Below the pieces are notes generated by a model. The model ran no database searches, had not been told where the DNA came from, and saw only the letters and a program-made list of their open reading frames with translations. DNA of 64,000 bases, from assembly GCA_010279815.1 (NCBI GenBank), contig QEOQ01000426.1, positions 168,831 to 232,830 of the forward strand. Reading direction: 5' to 3'. The DNA comes from Brachionus plicatilis. Taxonomy: Eukaryota > Rotifera > Eurotatoria > Ploima > Brachionidae. Made by a program: the position numbers and the translations under genes. Position 1 is the stretch's first letter; every line of letters begins with the position of its first letter. Below, in pieces: positions 23,089-33,379 of this stretch.

Positions 23089-24025
23089 GGGAGTAGATCA
23101 AAATAGCATCAATCAAAATAGCTAAATTAAATTAGCTAAAAATAAAAATAGAACTATTCAAAACAGCTAAATTAAATTAGCTAAAATCAAAATAGCTAAA
23201 CCTAAAATTACTAATTGATTAATTAAAAATAGCTAAGTCAGAAAAGCTAAATTTTATTTACAAGTTCGAAATTACTAATTGATTACTATTTTTAAAAAAT
23301 CTGTTTTTGTCAATCAAAAAATGTCCATTCAATATTTCAATATTAAACTTAAATTACGAACAGTATCTTCTAAATTTTTTATTAATTTTTTATTATCTTT
23401 ATTATCTTTATCTTTATTAATTTTTTTGTTTTATTTTTATTTATTTAAACAATTTATTTTGCTTATTCAATGTGACATATTAAAGGAAAATTTTAAATAT
23501 TTTTAAAATTTTTTGTATATGATAAATAAGAGAGATTTTTATTCTGAAAAAAAATTAAAATTTTTTTTTTAATTATTTTTCTATATTTAATCCCTTAAAA
23601 AATTATATGAAAATAAATCTATTAAATAGTTTTACTATGAAATAATTATGCTACGAAAAAAAAATCTATGAATTGAACGTTCACCTATTTCAGTATATCT
23701 CATTTTAGTAGTAGTAGTATTAGTATTAGTATGAACTGAGAGAGAGAAACAAAACCTTTGTTCAAATTCATATTTCTAATTGACTCGGTAAGCTCATCCG
23801 TTTTGTTTGATTTTTTATTTTAATGTATTTGGTTTCAACAATTGTTTAAAGAGATTAATGACTAAGCAATCTTGATTCTATTTTTTTTCGTTTTAGCGAT
23901 TTTGATTTTAGCTAATTTAATTTAACAATTAACTTGATTGAAAGAGCTAAAAAAATGACTTAGCTAAAATGAAACAGCTAATTTAATTTAGCCATTTTAA
24001 ACTTAGCTATTTTGATACGGAGCCC
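23089..24025. mobile_element. TIR element with GGG...CCC ends and AATAGCTAA arrays
   Basis: The unit is flanked on both sides by TAATAAAA (23,081-23,088 and 24,026-24,033), an exact 8-bp duplication. Its ends read GGGAGTAGATCAAAATAGC and, inverted, GGGCTCCGTATCAAAATAGC. Near each end the motif TCAAAATAGCTAAATTAAAT is repeated several times in varied form, inverted between the two sides. The interior is AT-rich without a transposase. It is probably a non-autonomous DNA transposon of an 8-bp-duplicating superfamily. Confidence 0.75.
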
Positions 24026-24039
24026 TAATAAAATGAGTA

Positions 24040-25246
24040 ATCCAAAAGTTTTTAAATTAAATCTTAACATAATTCAATTCTTGCAATAGAAAAAAAAGAA
24101 AAAAATAAGACACAAATCTCTAAAGAGTTAGTATTGGAAATTAGTTCAGTAACTGCATTGTGTAAGGAACAAAGAGAAGATATATTTGAAGAATATAAAA
24201 ATGTTCAAATAAGAGTAAACGAGTCAGGGTAGCTAAGTTTGATCAGATAGAAGTAGCATTGTAAGAAAATGAATACTAAGATGATTAATCAGAGGAACAA
24301 ACAATATCGTCTTATGGTGAAGTAAGTTATTTTTCTATTCAAAACCAAATGATACTACAGCTAAAATTCTAAATCTTAATCAGATAGAATCAAGCTTTTG
24401 GTATTTTGAAATTCAAATACAAACTGAACAAAAATAATTCCTTTTTTGATAAATTAAATTAAAAAATAATTAAATATACTTAAAAAAATCAGCAACATAG
24501 TACAACATACTTGGTTGCATCTCTTATGCCTAAAATAACTTTTCTAATGTATAAAAAGACAAAAAATAAAATATCAAAAATATTAAAATTGACTATTGAT
24601 TTGATTTCCTAGAAAAAAGGAAAATAAAAATTTTATTTTAGATTTTAAACATGGGGCAACAAACTATGTTTTAGTATTTTTTTTTCGTATATTTCGTATA
24701 ATTTAATTTTATATCATTTTACTATGAGTTTTTGATGCAATTTCAAAATTTTATCAAAAAATGAAGAATTTTTGTTCAATTTGTATTTAAAATTACGGTG
24801 TTCATCAATAATCCTATTAATTAATTTTCTTTATTTTATCCTATTTTTTATTATTTTTTTTAATAAAAAAATTTCACATTTTAATAAAAATTTTTCCCTA
24901 TTTTTTTTATTACGGTTAATTCATGACCGACTTCGACTTAGCCGGGTTCACCTGTAATTTAATTGAGTGGTTGAGAACTGATCAAAATTTAGAAAGAATG
25001 AAGTAAGCTAGAGAGAAACAAGAATTTTTTGAAAGATCAATTGCTGAGAGAATATCAGCCTTAGTAGATGGAGATATCAAACCAAAAAAAGTAAACCAAA
25101 GAGGCTTTGGACAAAAAATGTTGTCAATAACCAAAGTGTATGGAAAAATGAGCGATATTGAGCAAAAGCAAGTCTGGTCAGTAAAATGGATTCTATGGCA
25201 AATATTTCATTTTAAAGTGATATACACTAATGCTACAGCTAATTGA
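24040..25246 (+). pseudogene. Decayed coding remnant of unknown type
   Basis: From about 24,922 to 25,246 one plus-strand frame with a single stop (TAA, near 25,004) runs for about 105 codons. It contains FTCNLIEWLRTDQNLERMK, then EFFERSIAERISALVDGD and KMSDIEQKQVWSVKWILWQI. The stretch 24,090-24,350 has similar but more broken coding character. I do not recognise the family. Its position among mobile elements and the broken frame suggest a former transposon protein. Confidence 0.35.
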
Positions 25247-25408
25247 TTAAACTTTTATTTTTTTATTTATTGAAATGATTTTTTTCTATCAAATTCTAAG
25301 TGAAGCTTGATCATGCGAAATGACAAAAAAGGAAACCGGGTCTTTTCAGGTCTTATTTTGGCCATTTATCAATACATTATAAGCATTTTATATATTAACT
25401 TGGCAAGC

Positions 25409-25552
25409 AAAATGGATAAATCAGTAGCGGCAAAGCATATATTTCGCTTCTAGCTTTTACCGCTCTTTGCTAGTTATCCTTTTCTGGTCTGGAAACTTTT
25501 TCCTTCCAGAATCAAACTCGGCCTTTGTTTATTCATCATTTTTATCCATTTT
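25409..25552. repeat. Hairpin-bearing repeat, copy 2
   Basis: Second copy of the repeat at 18,338-18,486, here bounded by AAAATGGAT...ATCCATTTT. The two stems (25,450-25,454 with 25,469-25,473, and the hairpin 25,482-25,511) are unchanged, while surrounding bases differ. Both copies lie on the plus strand in the same order, about 7 kb apart. Confidence 0.6.
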
Positions 25553-26407
25553 GAAAATTTTTTTTTAAACATTTAAAAATCTCACACCAAAAAATGCTTT
25601 TATATTTATTTTATAAGTATTGCTTTATTTTTTTAATTTTTTTTCAAAAATCAAAAGCAAATAAAATCAAAATTCAAATTATAGTATGTAAAAAATTTTG
25701 TCTTTGGGGATGCAATAAATTTTGGTACAAAAATAATTCTGCTAACGAAAGTCCAATACTGTCAGAGACGACCAAATTGAAGTTTTAGGTCAAATTTTTG
25801 GATCAAAACGATCATTTAAAGTTTTAAAATTTAATTAATCTAACCATTTGGATAATTTTTTTAAAATAAATAAATAAATAACTAGACATATAACTAGCTG
25901 TATTTAATTATGGTTCATAATCAAATTAACAAAAAAAAATTGATCTCTAATTTATTTAACAAAAACAATCTATGATTTAAATAATTCAGGTTCCGTTGAT
26001 TCAGAAATCTAAATTCATGACTTTTTTATTCATTCATTCAAACAAAAAAAATTTTATTTTTCCACGACGAAAATTCACCTAAAGAAGAATTTTACCCTGT
26101 TTTATTTTTGATTAGATCATTCAAATTCCTTTATTTTTATTATGAAGAAAACTTGTTTAAACTTTATTGGTAGTATTTAAAATATTTTTTCAATTTTTGT
26201 TCCAAAGTATACCAATTTGCAAAAAAAAAATTTTTAATTGACAAATCTAACTTATCAATGCATTCTTTTTTAATATCAATGTTGAATGAAACCAAGAAAA
26301 ATTTTTTTTACATTACTAGAGTTTCAATATAATTGAAATTGATTTCTTAGTTTTTAAGAATTTAGTATTTAAATTTTTATTTATTTTAGTTTGTCAATTT
26401 TTACATA

Positions 26408-26531
26408 AATAACGTAATTATCCGAATTTAATGACATGTCACTATAGAATTATCTACATGTTAAAACAGCGTGTCACTAAAATAGGGTCTATTTTAAAGA
26501 CATGTCACTCGATTCGGATGATTAAGTTATT
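26408..26531. mobile_element. Small palindromic MITE, about 124 bp
   Basis: The ends AATAACGTAATTATCCGAAT and (inverted) AATAACTTAATCATCCGAAT bracket three GTGTCACT/CATGTCACT motifs. No clean target duplication was found. The rest of 25,553-27,290 shows no gene. Confidence 0.5.
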
Positions 26532-27293
26532 TTAAAACGAAATGTGAAATTTTAATTAAAATTATATTGTAGAAGATCAACCCAAAATTGTGTCGGATTG
26601 AAAAGCCGTTTCCTCAAAAAATACTGAAATACGTGATTATTTTGTTTTTTTTAAAAACAAAAATTCCTGACTTTCATATTTTTTGATTAATGTAAAGAAA
26701 ATAACTTTTGAAAAAGATATTTTTTTTTTATTTAATTTTAATATTGTTTTATTTTGAATTGATATGACTCAATTTAAAGAATCTGTTTAAGTTTCTGAAA
26801 TGACTTTTAAAAATAATTTGAAAAAAATTTATTATTTTTCTTTAAATTGTTAAAATTTTTTTTGAAATAAATATTTTTAAAATATTATTAAATAAATAAA
26901 TATTAAATAAATATTTTTAAAATTATTGTCACAATATCATTCAGTTTTGTTTGTCTAGAAGTATCCCGTGAAATCAATAGATTATGTGAATGAATTTTTA
27001 TTCAAATTAAAGAAGAATAAAGCTTTTTTTAAGAAAAATGTTGATGATCTTTAAAATTTGAAAAAGAAAAATTCAGACTTGTCCAAATTGAGGGAAAAAA
27101 ATCCGAAAAAGTTTGACACAACTAATGATTTAATTTTTACCATTTTTCACCATTTTTTACAAAAATTTACCGAAATTAACGTCAATTTTCGTCAAAAAAT
27201 TCCAATTCAAATTTTATATTTTTTACTTTTTCAAAAAATTGAAAAAAAAAATTTTTTTTCATGAAATTTTTATTTATTATGAGCTAAAATTTA

Positions 27294-28274
27294 TTAAAAT
27301 ATTAAAGAAAATTTATCATTTGCACAAGGATACTGATTTTGATGAGCAAAAAAATACTGAAAAAAAAACCAATTGTCATAGCTTGTCGAGCAGTCAATTG
27401 ACCATGTCCTTAATTTACTGATAAATTCAAATTTTTTCACATAGGTCACATAATTCATAATAGTTTGCTCTTTGCCAATGAATAGTCCCTTGTCATACAA
27501 GTCATCATGAGCACCATAATAAGCATTAGCAGCGTGTTGAACTGCACTTTTGCTTCCAGCAATAAATCCACCCTGAATTGTATCCTTTTTAAGATTGATT
27601 TCTTTTGAAACGAGCTTGTTTATTTGGCCATATAAAATTTTGTCCTGCAATTTTTGACCAAGTTTGCCAACAAATTTTGTGTCTGGCCAATTGGTCAAAT
27701 ATTTTTTGCGCCAAGCTCCTATATCAGTGTAAATGAAAAAACTGGAATTAAATGGATTTGTGTCCACTGTGATCTTCATGGCGTAGTGTTTAGAGTTCCA
27801 AATGGCATACAAATTTGGATTGTGTAGTGATTTTTCTGGATCCATATTCCATTGTTTTTGTTGGTAATTTTCTGTGTAGCTGCGGTTTCTCCACAGCTCA
27901 ATTTGATGAAAAAGTTGCCAAGCGTCTTTGAAAAGAACAAAATGTGTAGGCACTTTATTTAGCCTGGAAAGATTTTGTAAGAATTTAAAAGAAATAGTAT
28001 CTGTGTAGATGACCACTGGAGCCGTAATACTTTGAATGAAGTAACGTGACCAATTTTCGTATTTATCGCTGTCATGTTTACTCTTAGATAATTTAAAATA
28101 AATTGTTACTATTGTAACATAGCTATTAGAGACCAAGTTTGAACTTGAGGCATTCACAGGAAACTTTTGTAAAAAATTAGCCGAATCGGCCGAGTATGAG
28201 TAATGTCTATAGGTGAGGTTTAAAATTAGAATACAGAGTATTATTAAAGATATTAATTTGGCGTATATTTTCAT
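27294..28274 (-). CDS. HtrL/YibB-family protein, type II membrane
   Basis: A single-exon 326-residue protein. Residues about 6-22 are a hydrophobic segment right after a short basic N-terminus (MKIYAK), fitting a signal anchor that places the rest in the secretory-pathway lumen. The body carries the hallmarks I associate with the HtrL/YibB family: TIVTIYFKLSKSKHDSDKY near 54-72, a VVIYTD strand near 87-92, the block LYAIWNSKHYAMK (155-167), then NPFNSSFFIYTDIGAWR (173-189), and a C-terminal WSIDCS...W..FQ..FAH. The YTDIG segment resembles acidic DxD-type motifs of glycosyltransferases, and family members are thought to be glycosyltransferase-like, but the reaction is unknown. The length is about that of the whole domain, so the gene looks intact. 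No introns are seen. An inverted partial copy lies about 290 bp upstream of the start. Retention of a full frame in a repeat-rich region argues that it is under selection. Confidence 0.8.
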   Translation of the reverse strand: MKIYAKLISLIILCILILNLTYRHYSYSADSANFLQKFPVNASSSNLVSNSYVTIVTIYFKLSKSKHDSDKYENWSRYFIQSITAPVVIYTDTISFKFLQNLSRLNKVPTHFVLFKDAWQLFHQIELWRNRSYTENYQQKQWNMDPEKSLHNPNLYAIWNSKHYAMKITVDTNPFNSSFFIYTDIGAWRKKYLTNWPDTKFVGKLGQKLQDKILYGQINKLVSKEINLKKDTIQGGFIAGSKSAVQHAANAYYGAHDDLYDKGLFIGKEQTIMNYVTYVKKFEFISKLRTWSIDCSTSYDNWFFFQYFFAHQNQYPCANDKFSLIF

Positions 28275-28563
28275 CTTGAATTTTTTTTGAAGAAAATTTT
28301 TTATCTTTTTATTATTTGGGTTTTTTTGATGTTATTAATAAATAGTTTTCTTATCAAAGCATTAAAATTAAAAATTCATAAATTTTAAAGTCAAGATTAA
28401 TTTTTTCTTTAAGATAATGCGATGATAATTTTTTACTGATATTTTATTTTTTTATTGCAAATTTTTTTCATATTACGGAAATTAAGGTTTAAAAAAATTG
28501 ACAAAATTTCGTGAGAAAAATTCTTTTACTTGTAAAATTTTAATTTTTCCAATATTTTTTTTA

Positions 28564-28686
28564 CAAAAATCACTACACAATCCAAATTTGTATGCCATTT
28601 GGAACTGTAAGCACTTTGCCATGAAGATCACAGTGAACACAAATCTATTCAATTCCATTTTTTTCATTTCCACTGATATTGGAAAA
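28564..28686 (+). pseudogene. Inverted partial copy of the HtrL/YibB-like gene
   Basis: This plus-strand stretch encodes SLHNPNLYAIWNCKHFAMK and on to an FNSIFFISTDIG version of the core block. It matches the gene's 27,722-27,838 segment read in reverse, with high nucleotide identity. Changes such as Y-to-F and S-to-C are scattered, and the copy ends after STDIG. It covers only about 40 codons and is not a gene on its own. Together with the gene it forms an inverted repeat with a loop of about 0.7 kb. Confidence 0.75.
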
Positions 28687-28828
28687 ATTTAAATTTTTCA
28701 AATAAAATGATTTTTTCAGGAAATTTTGGCACTTTTTTTAATTTCTGTAATATAACAAAAATTTACGATAATAGTCTTAAGGATAAGAAAATTATTTAGA
28801 TATTATTTGATTTTAAAAATATTTGAAT

Positions 28829-29307
28829 GAATCGGGCATGCTTCCGTTTTATGAAAAAATGTTATTTCACGGAAAAATTTAACAATCTTAAAAAACAATG
28901 AATTTTCTTAAAAAATTTAATTTTTGATCATTTTGGAAAATTTTATACCTGGAAAACTATAATTATAAAGCAGTTATCATTGTTAACGTTGTTAACGTTC
29001 TTTTATTCATTTTTTTTGACCAACATTTAAAAATTTAAAAATTTTTTTAATAGTTTATTTGAAAAATTAAAAATTGTAATCCCGTTAACCTCGTTAACTA
29101 TCGTTAATTAACGTTAGCGATTTATTTTTTATCTAATTAAATCGGTATTTGTAATAAGAAATTTGAATTTGGAACAGTTTAAATTCTATTGACTTATAAT
29201 ATTACAATTAACTAATTTTGTAAATCCCCAACAAATTTAATAAAAAATGAACAAATTTATTCAACCAAAAATAAATTTATTAAATCAAACAAAACATTAT
29301 TATTAAA
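28829..29307. repeat. Dispersed repeat with GTTAACGTT motifs
   Basis: The segment starting ATCGGGCATGCTTCCG and running through GTTAACGTTGTTAACG recurs at 35,908-36,075. Its right part (29,000-29,320) recurs inverted at 34,290-34,570. The three copies differ by many substitutions, so the repeat is old. No coding capacity is visible. Confidence 0.6.
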
Positions 29308-29542
29308 CAGACTTGTTTTTAAGTCACAGTTTTAAGTCTAAGTCACAAAAATTTAAGTCAAAGTTTTGACTTAACTTAAAATTTTTTTTTTTTTAAGTCA
29401 AAGTCATGACTTAAAATTTTGTTTAAGAAAAATATATTGCCAATTGGCAAATGTCACGAAAAAAATTGACTTGACTTAAAAAAAAAAAAAATTTTTTAAG
29501 TCATTGACTTGACTTAAGACTTGTGACTTAAAAACAACTCTG
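29308..29542. mobile_element. hAT MITE (AAGTC family), complete
   Basis: It begins CAGACTTGTTTTTAAGTCAC and ends GTGACTTAAAAACAACTCTG. TTATTAAA flanks both sides exactly (29,300-29,307 and 29,543-29,550). The interior is built from AAGTCAAAGTC-like units. It sits inside the older GTTAACGTT repeat, whose inverted relative near 34,310 lacks the insertion. Confidence 0.9.
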
Positions 29543-29778
29543 TTATTAAACAAAATATTTGTTTTTTTAGAAAAAAAAATGGGCCGAATTTTTTTTGTTA
29601 ACATTTACCAAAAAATTTAATTGATAAATAAAAAAAAGTGATTTTTATAAAATAATTTTTTTTTCAATATATTTAAGATAGTAAATGGGGCAATATTAAA
29701 CCGTCACTATTTTTATTAACATGTATAAAAAAAAATATACATGCATACTTTAAATAATGATACTAGATCAGACAATAG

Positions 29779-30108
29779 ATGTTAAGTGAATGTTCTTGTC
29801 AGTATTGGAAAAAAAATTACATTTGTAAACATGTTATAGGTATAAGCTATGATCTGTCTAAGTTTGATACCTTTCCAGCTTTGAACTTGAATATTGAGCA
29901 AAACGCGAAGAGAGGTACACGCAAAAAAGCTTCTTCTGCACTACAGAGAAACTCAACTGGCCCTTTGAATCGGGACACATTCAATATGCCAACACAATTA
30001 GTCTCAAATAGTGAAACAAATGATTCTCAGCCAGTCATAAATGAATTAACAAATCAATCAGTCCCAACAAAGCGCCCAAGAGGTCGCCCAAGAAAAAATA
30101 AAAATTAA
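29779..30108 (+). pseudogene. SWIM zinc-finger transposase C-terminus with AT-hook-like tail
   Basis: The 109-codon frame begins with CSCQYWKKNYICKHVIG, an exact SWIM pattern C-x-C-x8-C-x-H, then a Ser/Asn-rich linker and ends RPRGRPRKNKN, an AT-hook-like motif. SWIM plus a basic GRP tail is the C-terminal end of many MULE-type transposases. The catalytic domain is absent and a stop lies just before the ATG, so this is probably a 5'-truncated remnant rather than a host gene, although an exapted small protein cannot be excluded. A similar short end (EEPRGRPKKK) occurs at 44,447-44,480. Confidence 0.6.
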
Positions 30109-30479
30109 TTTTTGTGTATTTTTTTGTTTTTTTTTTCGAGTTTTTGTTTTCTTTTTTTGCTACTTTTATAATCTATTTTTCAAAAATAAATTAGCTACTC
30201 AAAAAAATATATGCCATAGATAACATAGTCAAATAAATAATTGCTTGATTTTCTTTTTGCTAATAAACCTTTTTTATAAACCACCATCTCTTATATTTTT
30301 GTATTTCTCTAATTATCAATTTAATAGATTTTGATCACTAATAAAATTCTTTCTTGCGTAATGTTCAATTATTTGATTTCTTGTTACATAATTAGTCATC
30401 TTAATAAAATTGGTACTTTAAGCTATTTATTTTGGTTTAACTTTTATTAATAATAGTTAGGTTTTTATTATAAACAGTG

Positions 30480-30660
30480 ATGATTTACAGCAAAATTAGT
30501 GATGGTATTTTTATAAAATAAGTCACGAATTTTTTTTTAAATCGTGACGATTCCCATTTAAAATAGTGATCATTTTTAGTGATGTTTTCAATAAAAAATA
30601 ATGCTGATTTACATTAAAATTAGTGATAAATGTTGATTAAATTTAGTGACGATTTCTATT
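30480..30660. repeat. Degenerate tandem array of TAGTGAT units
   Basis: About seven units of roughly 27-30 bp built around (A)TAGTGATNATTT follow each other with many substitutions. There are no clear ends. The rest of 30,109-30,944 shows nothing else I can support. Confidence 0.4.
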
Positions 30661-30944
30661 TCAATAGTTTCAATAGTTTATTAATTGATTTTAGAAGGCT
30701 TGAGCGAACTCTTTTGTCTTCAAGTTAGTTGGTAGTTTAATTAATCAGTTTATAATATTTACAAGTAAAAGAAATAAAATAAGAAAAAATAAGAAAAATT
30801 TTTTTTTTGAGATTAAATTAAATTTCTATTAGAAATAGTGATAGTTTGATCCCATAGTAAATTTATTTTTCATATCAAGGTAGGTCCCAAAAATGAGACG
30901 ATCTTAATAAATAAAAAAAAAGATAGAAGAAATTATTTCATATT

Positions 30945-31000
30945 TATTTTTGATTATAACCCGACTTAAGTCAGGCTCTACAAATGCGAATACACTCACA
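30945..31000 (-). repeat. Conserved 3'-end repeat with hairpin, left copy
   Basis: Read on the minus strand it runs TGTGAGTGTATTCGCATT, a hairpin (CCGACTTAAGTCAGG on the plus strand, 30,961-30,975), then AATCAAAAATAAA. The same unit occurs in plus orientation at 37,464-37,520, where the hairpin is CCGACTCAAAGTCGG. The two copies point outward on either side of CCDC24. The end with an A-rich tail suggests a retroposon 3' end. Confidence 0.55.
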
Positions 31001-31261
31001 TATTGCAGTCCACCACGGAAATCTTTAGTAAAAGGCGAAAGATTTATTCGTTCTGATAAACTGCATGAGTTCTACTGAATTTCTAACCAAAAAAACTTCT
31101 CATATAAATTACCCAAAGCAAACTTTTTAGCTCAGACTTTTCTCATTAACTTTTTTTTTTCTCCAAACCGACATCTTTTTGTATCCATAGAGACATAAAT
31201 TCCTAAAAAAAAAAATGAAAAAAAATTTTTTTTCCAACACTCAAAAATTTATTCACAAAAA

Positions 31262-32383
31262 ATGAATGATTCACCGAACATGATGGACGCGGTGGACTCT
31301 CTGGCCTACGATCCACCGCCAAGCCTCTGGCATCACGTGCAATCTCTAGCCAACCAGGCCGAGCTAGACGCTATCAGACAAAAAATCGGCCACGACCTGG
31401 TCGAAGAGTCGCTCGAGCTGCATGCCGAAATAGACAATTTGCTGGAGATATGGCGCGACTATCGACACGAGACCGAGCAGAGCCTGCACAACATCCGCTC
31501 CAATTCGCACAAAAAGCTGCTAGAGCCGGCCAATGTGAGAAGCACGCTGAAGCGCGAAATTGAGCTCTTCATCAAACAGCTGCGCGACCAGTACAAAATG
31601 GACAATGGAAAATTTAATTCTCAAATTCTGCAAAATCACAATTTGAATGTGATCAATTATGTGATGAATGTCAAATCGGACAAAGTGGTGGACGTGAGCT
31701 CGGGCACTGTGGACAGGCCCCGCACCAGCCGCACCAGACTCGGCCTCGAGACCCCAATGGTGGTCAGACCGAGGACCAGTGTCCTTAACGAAACAGAGAC
31801 CATCGATGAAGAGAAAATAAATTTTATTGACATTGAGCTGGTGGCGGAGAAAATTGGCGCCATGTTTCAGACAGAAATTGCGCAGCTCAAAAAGGACATT
31901 GACTTTTTGATGGATTGTCTAGACAGGGAAAAGGAGTACAGAACAGTGTGTAGCCAGGTGATCAGAGAACCGACTATTTATGAGCTCAAGGACGAGAGAA
32001 ACAAATTAGAGAGTGATTTGTTGAGTTGTAAAAATTTGGTTAAGATTAGCAAGTTGCCGAGCAGTGTGTCGGCGACTAGGTCGAACAGGTCGATTAATTC
32101 GCCTGTGATGAACAGTAGGGCTAGTCCGCCGAGCAGTGCGGGCTCGGCCAGGAGTGTGACCAGTGTAGCTAGTGTGAGGTCTGAGAGCAAGCGGCGGAGC
32201 GCTGTGTTCAAGCCCAGCATTGTTAATACAGCACAGAGTGTGTCCAAATTAAAGCTTGATCTGATCAAGAGCAATTCGTCATCTGTTGATCTAAATTCGT
32301 CCTCATCCTCGTCCATTAACACTGCTAACAAAACAAGCTCTGTGCAAAAATTTAGACAGATGGTTCATGAGTCCAGAGATTAG
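31262..32383 (+). CDS. CCDC24: CCDC24 homologue
   Basis: A single-exon 373-residue protein with much higher GC than its surroundings. The N-terminal block at residues 20-70 (SLWHHVQSL...AELDAIRQKIG...ESLELHAEIDNL) aligns with the start of animal CCDC24 (SLWELVEEHVP...LSLELRAEV). A second conserved block at 190-255 has the order ELVAEKIGAMFQTEIAQLKK, FLMDCLDRE and EPTIYELKDERNKLE. It matches the CCDC24 coiled-coil region, including its EPTLxELKxxK motif. The tail 265-370 is Ser/Arg-rich and low in complexity. CCDC24 has no established biochemical role; it is a coiled-coil protein found across animals. The ATG follows an A-rich leader. The next 170 bp after the stop run into an assembly gap, so nearby regulatory sequence is incomplete. 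Confidence 0.85.
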   Translation: MNDSPNMMDAVDSLAYDPPPSLWHHVQSLANQAELDAIRQKIGHDLVEESLELHAEIDNLLEIWRDYRHETEQSLHNIRSNSHKKLLEPANVRSTLKREIELFIKQLRDQYKMDNGKFNSQILQNHNLNVINYVMNVKSDKVVDVSSGTVDRPRTSRTRLGLETPMVVRPRTSVLNETETIDEEKINFIDIELVAEKIGAMFQTEIAQLKKDIDFLMDCLDREKEYRTVCSQVIREPTIYELKDERNKLESDLLSCKNLVKISKLPSSVSATRSNRSINSPVMNSRASPPSSAGSARSVTSVASVRSESKRRSAVFKPSIVNTAQSVSKLKLDLIKSNSSSVDLNSSSSSSINTANKTSSVQKFRQMVHESRD

Positions 32384-32525
32384 TTAATTATGTGTACATT
32401 TTAGTTTCAAAGTGAATCTTTTTTTTATTTTTGAACTATTAATTAAGAATTTTTGAATAAAATAATGTTGGGTATTATACAACCATTGTACAGACATTCA
32501 ACACTTTTATTCTCAATTTTCTATC

Positions 32526-32550
32526 CAGAGTTGTTTGAAAGTCAAGTCAA
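32526..32550. mobile_element. hAT MITE left end cut by the assembly gap
   Basis: CAGAGTTGTTTGAAAGTC followed by AAGTCAA is the family terminus. The gap starts straight after, so the missing sequence probably contains this repeat. Confidence 0.65.
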
Positions 32551-33037
32551 NNNNNNNNNNNNNNNNNNNNNNNNNNNNNNNNNNNNNNNNNNNNNNNNNN
32601 NNNNNNNNNNNNNNNNNNNNNNNNNNNNNNNNNNNNNNNNNNNNNNNNNNNNNNNNNNNNNNNNNNNNNNNNNNNNNNNNNNNNNNNNNNNNNNNNNNNN
32701 NNNNNNNNNNNNNNNNNNNNNNNNNNNNNNNNNNNNNNNNNNNNNNNNNNNNNNNNNNNNNNNNNNNNNNNNNNNNNNNNNNNNNNNNNNNNNNNNNNNN
32801 NNNNNNNNNNNNNNNNNNNNNNNNNNNNNNNNNNNNNNNNNNNNNNNNNNNNNNNNNNNNNNNNNNNNNNNNNNNNNNNNNNNNNNNNNNNNNNNNNNNN
32901 NNNNNNNNNNNNNNNNNNNNNNNNNNNNNNNNNNNNNNNNNNNNNNNNNNNNNNNNNNNNNNNNNNNNNNNNNNNNNNNNNNNNNNNNNNNNNNNNNNNN
33001 NNNNNNNNNNNNNNNNNNNNNNNNNNNNNNNNNNNNN
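32551..33037. other. Assembly gap (487 N)
   Basis: All bases are N. Apparent open frames across it are artefacts. Confidence 1.
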
Positions 33038-33240
33038 TGATTATTTCGCACCCATTTTGTTCAAAAACTTCAAAAATGGTCACCCAATTTTTCCGAAATT
33101 TTTGAATAACCCCTTTAGCTCCGCGGTTAATTATGTGAGGCTCAAAAGGGTCAAAAGGGTTAACTCGGTTACCACTAAAATTGCATATAATTGCCCAGAA
33201 ATTTAACACCAAAAACAGAATATTAACCCTTTTAACCCAT
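33038..33240. repeat. Imperfect inverted repeat with AGGGTTAAC motifs
   Basis: GGTCAAAAGGGTTAAC near 33,148-33,165 is inverted as TTAACCCTTTTAACCC near 33,223-33,240. The remaining sequence has no open frame of note. It is probably an old short transposon whose left end lies in the gap. Confidence 0.35.
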
Positions 33241-33379
33241 TTTACCTATTTAGGAAGAAAATTTTTGAATTTTCTAATAAAATTATTTAACTCATTTAAT
33301 TTAATTTATTCGAAACAAAATAAGAGTGAGTTTTAAAGAAGTTTAATAAAAGGAAGATTTAATCTTTACAATCATCACA

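Noticed and set aside
30060..30105. CRISPR-like or regulatory repeat arrays
   Set aside because: Spacing and sequence of repeats in this window are those of eukaryotic transposons; no regular direct repeats with unique spacers exist.
32453..33212. Open frames across the N gap
   Set aside because: They consist mostly of unknown residues and exist only because N runs contain no stops.
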